DNA from: Adlercreutzia wanghongyangiae
GTDB taxonomy: Bacteria > Actinomycetota > Coriobacteriia > Coriobacteriales > Eggerthellaceae
DNA: 48,861 bases
Direction: 5' to 3'
Assembly (NCBI RefSeq): GCF_035989245.1
Contig: NZ_JAYMFF010000023.1
Coordinates: forward strand, 1 to 48,861
The notes beneath the pieces are model-generated. The model did not search any database, was not told the origin of the DNA, and saw nothing but the letters and a program-made list of their open reading frames with translations. This document shows positions 17,196 through 25,529 of the stretch, one piece after another. Within the stretch, counting starts at the first letter, position 1, and each line of letters starts with the position of its first letter. The translations under genes were made by a program, and so were the position numbers.

Positions 17196-17355
17196 GTCCC
17201 CAATAGTTGCCCAACCGTCCCCATCACTACGGGAAAAACCGTCCCCAAAACGGGCGATTGTCCCCATATATTCGCGTTGCGCCGTCCCTTTCTCGGCCAA
17301 TTGTCCCCATTGTATGCTGAGGCCACCACAGGGGACGGCCTGAGATCGTCCCCAT
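17196..17355. promoter_or_regulatory. GTCCCCA box array between mocR and nap
   Basis: GTCCCCA(A/T) begins at 17196, 17217, 17241, 17260, 17303 and 17348, with a degenerate GTCCCTTT at 17284 and an inverted GGGGAC at 17331-17336. Steps of 19-24 bases put most boxes on one face of the helix about two turns apart. The spacers differ, so this is not a simple tandem duplication. It is probably a multi-site operator for the divergent MocR regulator. Confidence 0.6.
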
Positions 17356-17374
17356 TCGGAAGGGAGGGTCGGTC

Positions 17375-17995
17375 GTGAACGTCGTTGCCGCTGCGGGGGC
17401 TGCCCTCGTTTTCGCCGCCGGCGCCGCCTGGGCCGCCGCTCCGTCGCCCGTGCCCCTGCTGCGCCCGCCCGGAGCCGGACAGCCGACCGATTTCATGGCC
17501 CGCTGCATCCGCTGCGGCCGCTGTTTGGAGGCGTGCCCGTATCAGGCCGTGCACGCGGCTCCGTTGAACGCCGGGCGCGAGGCTTCCACTCCCTACGTGA
17601 ACGCGCGGACCCAGGCCTGCCGCCTTTGCCAGGACTTCCCCTGCGCCGCGGCATGTCCGACGGGCGCGCTCACGCCGCCTTCCGAACGGGCGGCTGCAGG
17701 CATGGGCGTGGCGCGCATCAACGAGGAGACGTGCCTTTCCTTCCAGGGCATGCGCTGCGAGGTATGCTATCGCGCTTGTCCGCTCATCGACGAGGCCATT
17801 CGCATCGACTACCGATCGCGCGAGGGCGACGCCATTCACGCCGTGTTCGCGCCCCAGGTGGTGGGCGACCGGTGCCCGGGCTGCGGTCTGTGCGAGCAAC
17901 GTTGCCCGGTGGACGATCCGGCGCCGGCCATCGTGGTGGTGCCCGCCGGCGCCGACGAGGGCGCCTATGTGGCCCTGCGGGAAGGGGCGGGGTAG
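17375..17995 (+). CDS. napG: Ferredoxin-type protein NapG
   Basis: A 206-residue protein with an N-terminal signal/anchor (AAAGAALVFAAGAAWAAA), the NapG-like RPPGA segment and four [4Fe-4S] sites: CIRCGRCLEACP, CRLCQDFPCAAACP, the longer CLSFQGMRCEVCYRACP and CPGCGLCEQRCP. NapG with NapH carries electrons from menaquinol towards NapAB. It is the first gene of the nap cluster, 95 bases before napA. The start is GTG 17375, eight bases after AGGGAGG. Another MauM/NapG-type ferredoxin role is possible, but the neighbours make nitrate reduction the simplest reading. Confidence 0.87.
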   Translation: MNVVAAAGAALVFAAGAAWAAAPSPVPLLRPPGAGQPTDFMARCIRCGRCLEACPYQAVHAAPLNAGREASTPYVNARTQACRLCQDFPCAAACPTGALTPPSERAAAGMGVARINEETCLSFQGMRCEVCYRACPLIDEAIRIDYRSREGDAIHAVFAPQVVGDRCPGCGLCEQRCPVDDPAPAIVVVPAGADEGAYVALREGAG

Positions 17996-18090
17996 CGGCG
18001 GCGCTGCGGGGCGGTTTGCACTCGCATCTCTGTGGAAGGCATTTCGGTAACCCGGGGCAGCTGAGCCCCCTGTCATAAGGGAGGGAATCA

Positions 18091-20631
18091 ATGGATTTGA
18101 CCCGACGCAATTTCGTGAAGACCACGGCTGTGGCCCTCGCCTCGGCTGCCGCTGCCGGCACCATGGCAGGCTGCTCGTCGCTGGCGGGCACCGGTGCTGC
18201 GGGCGATGCCGGTGCGGGCGACACCGTGAAGACCGTGGGCGTGTGCCGCTTCTGCGGCTGCGGCTGCGGCGTGATCGTGGAAGCCAAGGACGGCAAAGTG
18301 ATCTCGGTCACGGGCGATCCGGAGAACGGCTCGAGCCGCGGTCTGAACTGCGTGAAGGGCTACTACCTGGCCCGCGCCCTGTACGGCGAGGATCGCCTGA
18401 CCACCCCGCTCATCCGCGACGACAAATCCACCAAGGGAACCGACGGCGGCCTGCGCGAGGCCACCTGGGACGAGGCGCTCGATTTGGTGGCGGGTAAGCT
18501 CCGCGATACGTGGAAGGCCGACAAGAGCCGCCTGGCCTTCTGGGGCAGCGGCCAGCAGCCCATCGTGGAGGGCTACTGCACGGCGAAGTTCTGGAAGGCA
18601 GGGCTGCTCTCCAACAACATCGACCCGAATGCGCGCCTGTGCATGGCCAGCGCCGTCGTGGGCTTCATGAACGTGTTCCAGACCGACGAGCCGGCTGGCT
18701 GCTACGCCGACATCGACGAGACCGACGTGTTCGTCACCTGGGGCGCGAACATGGCCGAGGCGCACCCCATGCTGTACTCGCGCCTGACGGCCCGCAAGCT
18801 CGCCGACGACGCGGTGCGCCACTACGATGTGACCACCATGACCACGCGCACCTCGGCCTCGGCCGACAAGGTGCTCACCTTCCGCCCCGGCTCCGACATC
18901 GCCATCGCGAACGCCATCGCCAACTACCTTATCGTGAACGACAAGTACGACCACGACTTCGTCGCCGACCACGTGCAGTTCAAGCAGGGTACGGAAAACA
19001 TCGGCAACGCCACCGACGACGGCTACGACAAGAGCGACATCGGCCAGGCGGTGGACAACGTGGAGCCCATCGACTTCGACGCCTTCGCCGCGCGGCTGGC
19101 GCCCTACACGCTGGAGTACGCCTCCGAGATCTCCGGCGTGCCGGCCGAGGATATCCAGGAGCTGGCCGAGGTGTTCGCCGACAAGAGTCGCAAGGTGCTG
19201 AGCCTGTGGACTATGGGCGTGAACCAGCACAACCGCGGCACCTGGATGAACCACTGCATCTACAACATCCACCTGCTGACCGGTCGCTACGCTCGTCCCG
19301 GCGACGGCGCTTTCTCGCTGACCGGCCAGCCCACAGCCTGCGGCACGGCCCGCGAGGTGGGTACCTTCTCGCACCGCCTGCCTGCCGATCTGGTGGTGAA
19401 GAACCCGGACCATCGTCGCTACACCGAGGCCATCTGGGATTTGCCTAACGGGTATCTGGACGCCATTGAGACGCCGGGCTTCCACACGGTGAAGATGTTC
19501 CGCGAACTGTCCAAGGGCAACATCGACTTTCTGTGGACCGCTCATAACAACTGGGCCGTGTCGATGCCCAACCTCACCCGCTTCCTCGGGAAAGGCGAGC
19601 TGACCGGCATCAACGACGCCTTCATCTGCGTGGCCGAGGTGTACCCGACGCTGTCGTGCCAGTACGCCGATGTGGTGCTGCCCGCGGCCATGTGGGTGGA
19701 ACGCGAGGGTGCCTTCGGCAACGGCGAGCGTCGCACGGCCGTGTTCGAGAAGGCCGTGGACGCGCCCGGCGAGGCGAAGTGGGACCTGTGGATGCTCATG
19801 GAGATTGCCAAGCGGGTGCTGGCCGGCGAGCAGATCGGCGGCGAGGACGCCTTCGAGCACCTGTTCGGCGCCTGGTACGATGCCGACGCGGCCGCCTTCA
19901 AGGGCACCGACCGCGAGGTGTGCGCAAGCATCTGGGAGGAGTACCGCACGTTCTCCAACCCCGACCTGAACCCCGACGCGGCGGCCATCAACGCCGAGGC
20001 GAAGCTGAAGATGGAGGCCAAGCAGCTGGCTCCCTACGAGGAGTACATCCACAACCACGGCCTTACCTGGCCGGTGCGCGAGGTGGACGGGAAGTGGCTG
20101 CCCACCCTGTGGCGCTTCTGCGACGGCCCCCAGACCGACGGCTTCGACGAGCTGGGCGTGGAGGTCTACGGCGAGCACGACAAGGCCGGTGGCGTGAGCT
20201 TCTACAAGTCGGCCGGCCAGAAGCCCTCCGTGGTGTTCCGTCCCTACGAGCCGCCGGCGGAGGAGCCGAGCGAGGAATACCCGTTCTGGTTCTCCACGGG
20301 CCGTCTGCTGGAGCACTGGCATACCGGCTCCATGACCCGGCGCGTGCCCGAGCTCGCCCGGGCGCTGCCCGAGGCGCTGCTGGACATGAACCCGGCCGAC
20401 TGCGAGCGGCTCGGCGTGACCGACGGCGACCGCGTGCGGGTGACCTCGCGGTTCGGCACCTGCGATATCACGGTGTCCACCGCCGGGCGCACGCGGCCGC
20501 CCGAGGGCATGGTGTTCGCGCCCTTCTTCGCCGAGGAGACGTTGGTGAACCTGGTGGTGCAGGACACTTACTGCCCGCTTTCCAAGGAGCCCGATTTCAA
20601 GAAGACCTGCGTTCGCATCGAGAAGATCTAG
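18091..20631 (+). CDS. napA: Periplasmic nitrate reductase catalytic subunit NapA
   Basis: A molybdenum bis-MGD enzyme reducing nitrate to nitrite outside the membrane. 846 residues. The Tat signal TRRNFVKTTA is followed by a lipobox-like MAGC. [4Fe-4S] motif CRFCGCGCGV with the fourth cysteine in NCVKGYY, where K is the electron-conducting lysine. The Mo-ligand cysteine is in NARLCMASAVVGF, the NapA version of this motif. Later: GVNQHNRGTWMN, GRYARPGDGAFSLTGQPTACGTAREVG and the C-terminal FWFSTGRLLEHWHTGSMTRR. It is somewhat longer than E. coli NapA around residues 560-700. It stands between napG and napB. Confidence 0.93.
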   Translation: MDLTRRNFVKTTAVALASAAAAGTMAGCSSLAGTGAAGDAGAGDTVKTVGVCRFCGCGCGVIVEAKDGKVISVTGDPENGSSRGLNCVKGYYLARALYGEDRLTTPLIRDDKSTKGTDGGLREATWDEALDLVAGKLRDTWKADKSRLAFWGSGQQPIVEGYCTAKFWKAGLLSNNIDPNARLCMASAVVGFMNVFQTDEPAGCYADIDETDVFVTWGANMAEAHPMLYSRLTARKLADDAVRHYDVTTMTTRTSASADKVLTFRPGSDIAIANAIANYLIVNDKYDHDFVADHVQFKQGTENIGNATDDGYDKSDIGQAVDNVEPIDFDAFAARLAPYTLEYASEISGVPAEDIQELAEVFADKSRKVLSLWTMGVNQHNRGTWMNHCIYNIHLLTGRYARPGDGAFSLTGQPTACGTAREVGTFSHRLPADLVVKNPDHRRYTEAIWDLPNGYLDAIETPGFHTVKMFRELSKGNIDFLWTAHNNWAVSMPNLTRFLGKGELTGINDAFICVAEVYPTLSCQYADVVLPAAMWVEREGAFGNGERRTAVFEKAVDAPGEAKWDLWMLMEIAKRVLAGEQIGGEDAFEHLFGAWYDADAAAFKGTDREVCASIWEEYRTFSNPDLNPDAAAINAEAKLKMEAKQLAPYEEYIHNHGLTWPVREVDGKWLPTLWRFCDGPQTDGFDELGVEVYGEHDKAGGVSFYKSAGQKPSVVFRPYEPPAEEPSEEYPFWFSTGRLLEHWHTGSMTRRVPELARALPEALLDMNPADCERLGVTDGDRVRVTSRFGTCDITVSTAGRTRPPEGMVFAPFFAEETLVNLVVQDTYCPLSKEPDFKKTCVRIEKI

Positions 20632-20640
20632 GGGGATGAC

Positions 20641-20973
20641 ATGAAGAAGTCGAATTGCCTTGCCGCGCTCGTGCTCGCGGGTGCTCTGGGCGCCGCCGCC
20701 CTGGCGGGGTGCTCTGCGCCCATGGCCGACACCGGCGCTGCCTACAATCCTGGCGAGCCGCCGCTCATGACGGCGAGCCACGAGGGCCGCTACGAGCGCC
20801 TGGGTGCCAACGGCTGCTACGGCTGCCACGGCTCGAGTGACGCGGCCGAGGTGTTCCTGGCCGAGGCACCGGCGCTGCCCGCCGACCATTACGCGGGCGG
20901 GGATGTGTCCACCCGCACGGTGGACGGCCCCCGCGCCGAGTGCATCACCTGCCATCCCGTGGATCAGGCGTAG
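20641..20973 (+). CDS. napB: NapB-like dihaem cytochrome lipoprotein
   Basis: 110 residues with a signal and lipobox LAGC, then PPLMTASHEGRYERLGANGCYGCHG and ECITCHP. The two CxxCH sites and the PPLM/HEG segment before the first haem match NapB, the electron-transfer partner of NapA. It is shorter than typical NapB, lacking much of the sequence between haems. It begins nine bases after napA stops, and napD follows after two bases. The function rests largely on this context and the haem motifs. Confidence 0.8.
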   Translation: MKKSNCLAALVLAGALGAAALAGCSAPMADTGAAYNPGEPPLMTASHEGRYERLGANGCYGCHGSSDAAEVFLAEAPALPADHYAGGDVSTRTVDGPRAECITCHPVDQA

Positions 20974-20975
20974 CC

Positions 20976-21227
20976 ATGGAAGCGGAGAAGGTGGTCATCT
21001 CGTCGCTGGTGGTGGAGGCGCGGCCGGAGGCGGTGGATGCGGTATGCCGGGCGCTTGAGGCCATGGAAGGCGTGGAGGTGCACGAGGTGAGCGGCTACAA
21101 GATCGTCATCACCATCGAGGCTCCCTCCACGGGCGCCTCCCACGCGGTGTCGAGCCGTATCGTGGCCATTCCCGGCGTGCTGAACGTGAACCTGGTGTAC
21201 GTGAACTTCGAGGACGAGACACTTTAG
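20976..21227 (+). CDS. napD: NapD, NapA maturation chaperone
   Basis: 83 residues with the ferredoxin-like fold pattern of NapD: VVISSLVVEARPEAVDAVCRAL, GVEVHEVSGYKIVITIEAP, then the helix and closing strand VLNVNLVYVNFEDE. NapD binds the Tat signal of NapA and holds back export until the cofactor is in place. The two-base gap after napB indicates translational coupling. It is cytoplasmic. Confidence 0.85.
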   Translation: MEAEKVVISSLVVEARPEAVDAVCRALEAMEGVEVHEVSGYKIVITIEAPSTGASHAVSSRIVAIPGVLNVNLVYVNFEDETL

Positions 21228-21284
21228 GTTCCGTTCGCCCTACGGGACGAACGGACCTGCCGACGCTGCGGCTCTCCGCTGGTC

Positions 21285-21394
21285 GGGACCACGGGGTATT
21301 CCGATTCGCTCGGACAGTCCTCGCTCGGCGAAACAGCCCACTGGGCTGTTTCGTTCGCTGCGGAACTCGCTCGGTCAGAACACCCCGTGTTCCC
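21285..21394. repeat. Palindromic repeat with conserved GAAACAGCCCA core, copy 1
   Basis: Inner perfect hairpin GAAACAGCCCA/TGGGCTGTTTC; outer arms GGGACCACGGGG and CCCCGTGTTCCC. Copy 2 at 26264-26375 has the same 100-base core (~90% identical), but the outer arms differ in a pairing-preserving way. It lies in the napD-napH gap. Confidence 0.75.
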
Positions 21395-21436
21395 TCTGCG
21401 CATTGCCATTATTGAAGAGAAGGTTGTGATCGGTCT

Positions 21437-22339
21437 ATGGGAAAGATAACGGTGGTGCGGCGGGTGGTGCAGGTGGCCATGCTGGTGCTGTTCTGCCTGC
21501 CGCCGCTGTTGGCCGGATGGGGCCTGGCGGGGTTGTTCGCGGGCGGCGATGGGGAAGTGGCCACGCCGGCCGAGGGCGTCCTGTTCGGCAGCTTGTCCTC
21601 CTCCAGTGTCGCCGGCATCACGCTGCTCGACCCGCTGGCGACCCTGGAGGCGATGGCGGCCTCGCGCAGCCTTCTGACGGCCTCGGTGCTGGTGGGGGCC
21701 CTGCTCGTGGTGCTGGTCTACGGGCTCGTGCGCGGCCGCGCCTTCTGCGCGTGGGTGTGCCCGGTAAACCTTATCGGCGAGGGCGTGGATGCAGTGCGCC
21801 GGCGCGTTGGCATCGCCGTGCCGGAGCGCACGGTGGACCGGCGGGCCAAGATCGCCGTGGCCGCGGCCGTGGTGGCAGCATCGGCGCTCGTGGGATTTCC
21901 CGTCTTCGAGGCCGTCTCGCCCATCGGCGCGGTGAACAAGGGGCTCGCTTTCGGCGGTTTCGCGGGAGCCGGCACCCTTGTGGCCATCGTTATCGCCGAG
22001 TTGCTCGTCAGCCGGCGCGTCTGGTGCCGCGCGCTCTGCCCGCTCGGGGGCGTTTTCCAGGTGCTTGGCCGCGTGGGCCAGGTGAACGTTGCTATCGATC
22101 ACGATGCCTGCATCCACTGCGATAAGTGCGCCGAGGCGTGCCTTGCCGATCCCGCAATCCTTACGCCGGTGCTGGCGGGGGAGGACACCATCGTGCGCGC
22201 CGGCGACTGCATGGCCTGCGGCGCCTGCGTGGACGCGTGCCCCGCTGCGGCTCTGCGTTTCCGCCTGGGCCGTCCTCGTGGCGCGTCTCGCGGTAAAGCC
22301 GACAGCGCCCCTGTCGCCGCGTGCCCCTCGAGCCGCTGA
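21437..22339 (+). CDS. napH: NapH, membrane quinol-oxidising ferredoxin-type protein
   Basis: 300 residues with four membrane helices: VAMLVLFCLPPLLAGWGLAGL, SVLVGALLVVLVYGLV, IAVAAAVVAASALVGF and GTLVAIVIAELLV. Cysteine pairs stand at the membrane face (CAWVCP, CRALCP). Two [4Fe-4S] sites follow: CIHCDKCAEAC and CMACGACVDACP. NapGH can replace NapC as the link from menaquinol to NapAB, and no NapC is seen here. It is separated from napD by a palindromic repeat but probably shares its transcript. The ribosome site is weak. Confidence 0.88.
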   Translation: MGKITVVRRVVQVAMLVLFCLPPLLAGWGLAGLFAGGDGEVATPAEGVLFGSLSSSSVAGITLLDPLATLEAMAASRSLLTASVLVGALLVVLVYGLVRGRAFCAWVCPVNLIGEGVDAVRRRVGIAVPERTVDRRAKIAVAAAVVAASALVGFPVFEAVSPIGAVNKGLAFGGFAGAGTLVAIVIAELLVSRRVWCRALCPLGGVFQVLGRVGQVNVAIDHDACIHCDKCAEACLADPAILTPVLAGEDTIVRAGDCMACGACVDACPAAALRFRLGRPRGASRGKADSAPVAACPSSR

Positions 22340-22555
22340 AGGCGAGGACGTTAGCCTCGTTTCCACGCGTTGGCTCGGTGCGGCCGATCGATGACCGCGA
22401 AGCGGGTTATTGCGGAAGTGTTGCGTTTGCGCTGATCTGCTGGTTTCGGTTGCTTTTTCGCATCTTCGCCCTCTGGGTTCGGCGATACTTTCCGATGGTA
22501 ATTTTTCAGACCGTCGGGGAGGCCGGTCTGGCCCGCCGATGGAAACAGGAGGATT
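22340..22555. other. Gap between napH and ccmE
   Basis: No gene is seen. A small hairpin CGAGG/CCTCG followed by TTT (about 22344-22361) may weaken read-through from nap. The AGGAGG before ccmE is the only other clear signal. Confidence 0.4.
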
Positions 22556-23221
22556 ATGAACGCGAAGATGAAAAAGCGGATGATCGCCGTGTCCGGCGTC
22601 ATCATTATCGTGCTCATTTTGGTGCTGGCCTTTGTGGGCGGCAACACGGCCGCCCAGACGGTATCGGTGGCCGAGGCCGCCGAGAACCCGCAGGCCGGCC
22701 AGAAGGTGCAGGTGTCGGGCAACGTGGTGCAGGACTCGTTCTCCACCTCGGGCAACGTGCTCACCTTCAAGATCTACGACCCCGAGGGCGATCCGGCCAC
22801 GCAGCTGGAAGTGCGCTACGACGGCGCGGCGTCTTCCACGTTCGGCAACGACGTGACCGCCATCTGCACCGGCAAGATCGACGACGCGGGCGTGCTGCAA
22901 TGCTCCGAGCTGGTGACTAAGTGCCCCTCGAAGTACGAGAACGCCGACAGCGCCCTGACCGTGTCCCAGCTTTTGGGCTACGGCGATGGCGTGGTGGGCA
23001 ACGTGGTGAAGGTGGCCGGCACGGTGAAGGCCGGCACGCTGACCGCCGCCGGCATGGGCGACCGCTTCGTGGTCGTGGATGCCGAGGACGGCAGCGAGCT
23101 GCCCGTGACCTTCGACGGCGCGTTGTCCGATGAAGTGGCCGACGGTTCGACGGTGGTGCTGACCGGCTCCATCGGCGCCGACGGCAAGTTCGCCGCCACC
23201 GATGTCGCATTGGAGGGTTAG
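22556..23221 (+). CDS. ccmE: Cytochrome c maturation protein CcmE, Cys-type, two OB domains
   Basis: CcmE holds haem covalently outside the membrane and passes it to apocytochromes. 221 residues against the usual ~150. An N-terminal membrane helix (VSGVIIIVLILVLAFVGG) is followed by OB domain 1 (~45-122), ending in KCPSKYE: a C123-x3-Y127 motif in place of the usual HxxxY. OB domain 2 (~146-221, GNVVKVAGTVKAG to GADGKFAATDVAL) looks more like ordinary CcmE but stops before any haem motif. Cys-type CcmE with a shortened Ccm set is known from Desulfovibrio. AGGAGG precedes the start; ccmF begins three bases after the stop. Confidence 0.85.
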   Translation: MNAKMKKRMIAVSGVIIIVLILVLAFVGGNTAAQTVSVAEAAENPQAGQKVQVSGNVVQDSFSTSGNVLTFKIYDPEGDPATQLEVRYDGAASSTFGNDVTAICTGKIDDAGVLQCSELVTKCPSKYENADSALTVSQLLGYGDGVVGNVVKVAGTVKAGTLTAAGMGDRFVVVDAEDGSELPVTFDGALSDEVADGSTVVLTGSIGADGKFAATDVALEG

Positions 23222-23224
23222 GCC

Positions 23225-25525
23225 ATGTCGATGATCGGACTTCTGGGACTGCTCGTCGCCTTCGCTGGCTGCGCCATCTCCATCCTGTGCCTGGGCGTGG
23301 CGCATCTGCTGCACAAGCGGCGCTCCTTCGAGCGCGCCGAGACCCTCGCCTGGGGCGGCCGGGTGGCCACGGTGCTGGGCGCGGTGGCGCTGACCGTGTG
23401 CTGCGCGGTGCTGGTGTGGTGCTTCTTCACCGGAGACAACACCATCCAGTACGTGTTGGATAACCGATCCACCTCCACTGCCCCCGAGGCATGGCTGTAC
23501 AAGCTGGCGGGCCTGTGGGCCGGTCGCCAGGGCTCGCTGCTGTTCTGGGCATGGCTCATCGCCGTGTTCAACACTGTGCTGGTGTTCGCCACCCGCAAGA
23601 ACGCGCGCCCGCTCGACAACGGCGCGCTGTGCATTTCCCAGCTGGTGCTGACGGCCTTCGTGGCGGTGCTGCTGTTCTCCGAGGACAACATGCCCTTCAT
23701 CGTGACCGATCCGCGCTACTTCGCCGACGGCCAGCTGAACGCGGCGGCCTCGGTGCGCTCGATGAACGCGCTTTTGGAGCACTGGGCCATGGCCATCCAT
23801 CCGCCCACGTTGTTCATCGGCTATGCGGGTCTGACCATTCCCTTCGCCTACGCCGTGGCGGCCCTTATCGTGAACGACGACTCGCCGCTGTGGGTGAACC
23901 GCTCCACGGGCTATCTGATGTTCTCGTGGCTGCTGCTGGGTATCGGCATCGGCCTGGGCGCCGTGTGGGCCTACGTGGTGCTCGGCTGGGGCGGCTATTG
24001 GGGCTGGGACCCGGTGGAGAACGCGAGCCTGCTGCCGTGGCTCGTGGGCGTGGCGCTCATTCACTCGTTCACCGTGTACCGCCAGCGCGGTGCCTTCAAG
24101 CGCTGGAGCGTGTTCTGCGCGTGCCTCACCTTCTGCTTCGTGGTGCTGGGCACTTTCATCACGCGCTCGGGTCTGGTGCAATCGGTGCACGCCTTCGAGG
24201 GCGACCCAGTGTCGCTGGTGATGTTCGGCGCGCTCATCGTGCTCTCGCTTCTGGCGGGCGTGGTGGGGCTGCTCGTGCGCCGCAAGAGCTTCGGGGCCGT
24301 TGATGCGGCCGACGACGATATCGAGTCCATGGTGTCGAAGGAAGCGGCCTATTACGTGAACAACCTCATCATGGTGGTGTTCGCGGTGCTGCTGGCTTAT
24401 ATGACCGTGTCGTCGGCCCTGCCCAGCTGGCTGCCCTTCGGCGGCCAGTCGCTGTTGGCCGGCACCTACAACGCTATTGCCCGGCCGCTGGGCATCGCCT
24501 ATCTGGCCGTGCTGGCCATCTGCCCGCTTCTGGGTTGGCGTCGCACCGACAAGCAGGCGTTTCTGCGCGCTGCCCGGGTGCCCGCCCTGTGCGCGCTGGT
24601 GCTGTTCATTGTGCTGATGGTGTATTTCGCCACCTATCTGCTGCCCAGCTACGACGCCATGATCGCCATGGGCGGTGCGACGGCCGAGGGCTTGCTGGAG
24701 CAGGGCGCGCCGGTCTACTACAACGGCATCACCGTGGTGGGCTTCGCTGTGGCCAGCCTGCTCATCTTCAATGCGCTGTTCATGGCCGTGCGCTCGCTGA
24801 AGCGCGCGACTGGTGCCACGCTGCGCCGCCGCCTGTCGCTGTTCGGCGGCTCGGTGGCCCACGGGGCCATGGGCATCATCCTGGTGGGCCTTATCGGCTC
24901 GTCCATGTACGTGACGGAAATAACGGGTTATCTGCCCTATGACGAGGAGACCGGCGGAACCACCGAGTCCTTTACCATCCAGGACTTCGAGCTGGTGTAC
25001 AAGGACAACGCCATCGACGAGCTGGGCAACGGCAACGTGCGCTATTCGCTCACCTTCGACGTGTACCGCGACGGCCAGTTCGTGGGCGAGGTGAACCCGG
25101 CCGTGCAGCTGGTGGCCACCACCCAGCAGCAGAAGCTGGAGGCCAGCGTGATCGGCTTCCCGCTGGAAGACCTGTTCGTGGTGTACCGCGGCGTGAACGA
25201 CGAAGGCGACTTCTCCATGGACGTGCGGGTGAACCCGCTCATCTCGCTCGTGTGGGTGGGCTTCGGCTTGCTGATGGTGGGCTGCCTTATTCCACTGTTC
25301 GCCAAGCGCGCCACCAAACGCGAGGACGCCGATCCCGCCGATGCGCTGGTGCGCGCGTTGGCGGCCGACGAGCAGCCTGAAGCTGCCCCGCAGCGCTCCG
25401 GCGTGGTGGAGGCCGTCGTGGCCGAGGAGGTGGCCTTGGTGGAAGACGCCGAGGGCGATGCGGCCGCCGGTGCCGATGGGGGCGATGCGGCTGCGGGCGC
25501 GACTGATGCCAAGGCGGGGGAGTAG
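23225..25525 (+). CDS. ccmF: Cytochrome c haem lyase subunit CcmF
   Basis: A polytopic membrane protein of 766 residues that joins haem from CcmE to CxxCH cysteines. The tryptophan-rich WWD domain is plain (GWGGYWGWDPVENASLLPWL), flanked by histidines at membrane faces (HWAMAIHPPTLFIGY, ALIHSFTVY). A large periplasmic loop near the C-terminus (~570-670) precedes a last helix. A ~70-residue Ala/Glu/Asp-rich cytoplasmic tail is added at the end and is unusual for CcmF. It is tightly coupled to ccmE (3 bases) and ccmA (4 bases). Confidence 0.93.
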   Translation: MSMIGLLGLLVAFAGCAISILCLGVAHLLHKRRSFERAETLAWGGRVATVLGAVALTVCCAVLVWCFFTGDNTIQYVLDNRSTSTAPEAWLYKLAGLWAGRQGSLLFWAWLIAVFNTVLVFATRKNARPLDNGALCISQLVLTAFVAVLLFSEDNMPFIVTDPRYFADGQLNAAASVRSMNALLEHWAMAIHPPTLFIGYAGLTIPFAYAVAALIVNDDSPLWVNRSTGYLMFSWLLLGIGIGLGAVWAYVVLGWGGYWGWDPVENASLLPWLVGVALIHSFTVYRQRGAFKRWSVFCACLTFCFVVLGTFITRSGLVQSVHAFEGDPVSLVMFGALIVLSLLAGVVGLLVRRKSFGAVDAADDDIESMVSKEAAYYVNNLIMVVFAVLLAYMTVSSALPSWLPFGGQSLLAGTYNAIARPLGIAYLAVLAICPLLGWRRTDKQAFLRAARVPALCALVLFIVLMVYFATYLLPSYDAMIAMGGATAEGLLEQGAPVYYNGITVVGFAVASLLIFNALFMAVRSLKRATGATLRRRLSLFGGSVAHGAMGIILVGLIGSSMYVTEITGYLPYDEETGGTTESFTIQDFELVYKDNAIDELGNGNVRYSLTFDVYRDGQFVGEVNPAVQLVATTQQQKLEASVIGFPLEDLFVVYRGVNDEGDFSMDVRVNPLISLVWVGFGLLMVGCLIPLFAKRATKREDADPADALVRALAADEQPEAAPQRSGVVEAVVAEEVALVEDAEGDAAAGADGGDAAAGATDAKAGE

Positions 25526-25529
25526 TCCC

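Noticed and set aside
17126..17374. CRISPR array for the GTCCCCA repeats
   Set aside because: The repeated unit is only 7-8 bases, spacers are 11-17 bases, and no cas genes are present.
17126..18091. N-terminal extension of the MocR regulator to 18091
   Set aside because: It would run antisense through napG; the GntR domain begins at ATG 17125 with a ribosome site.
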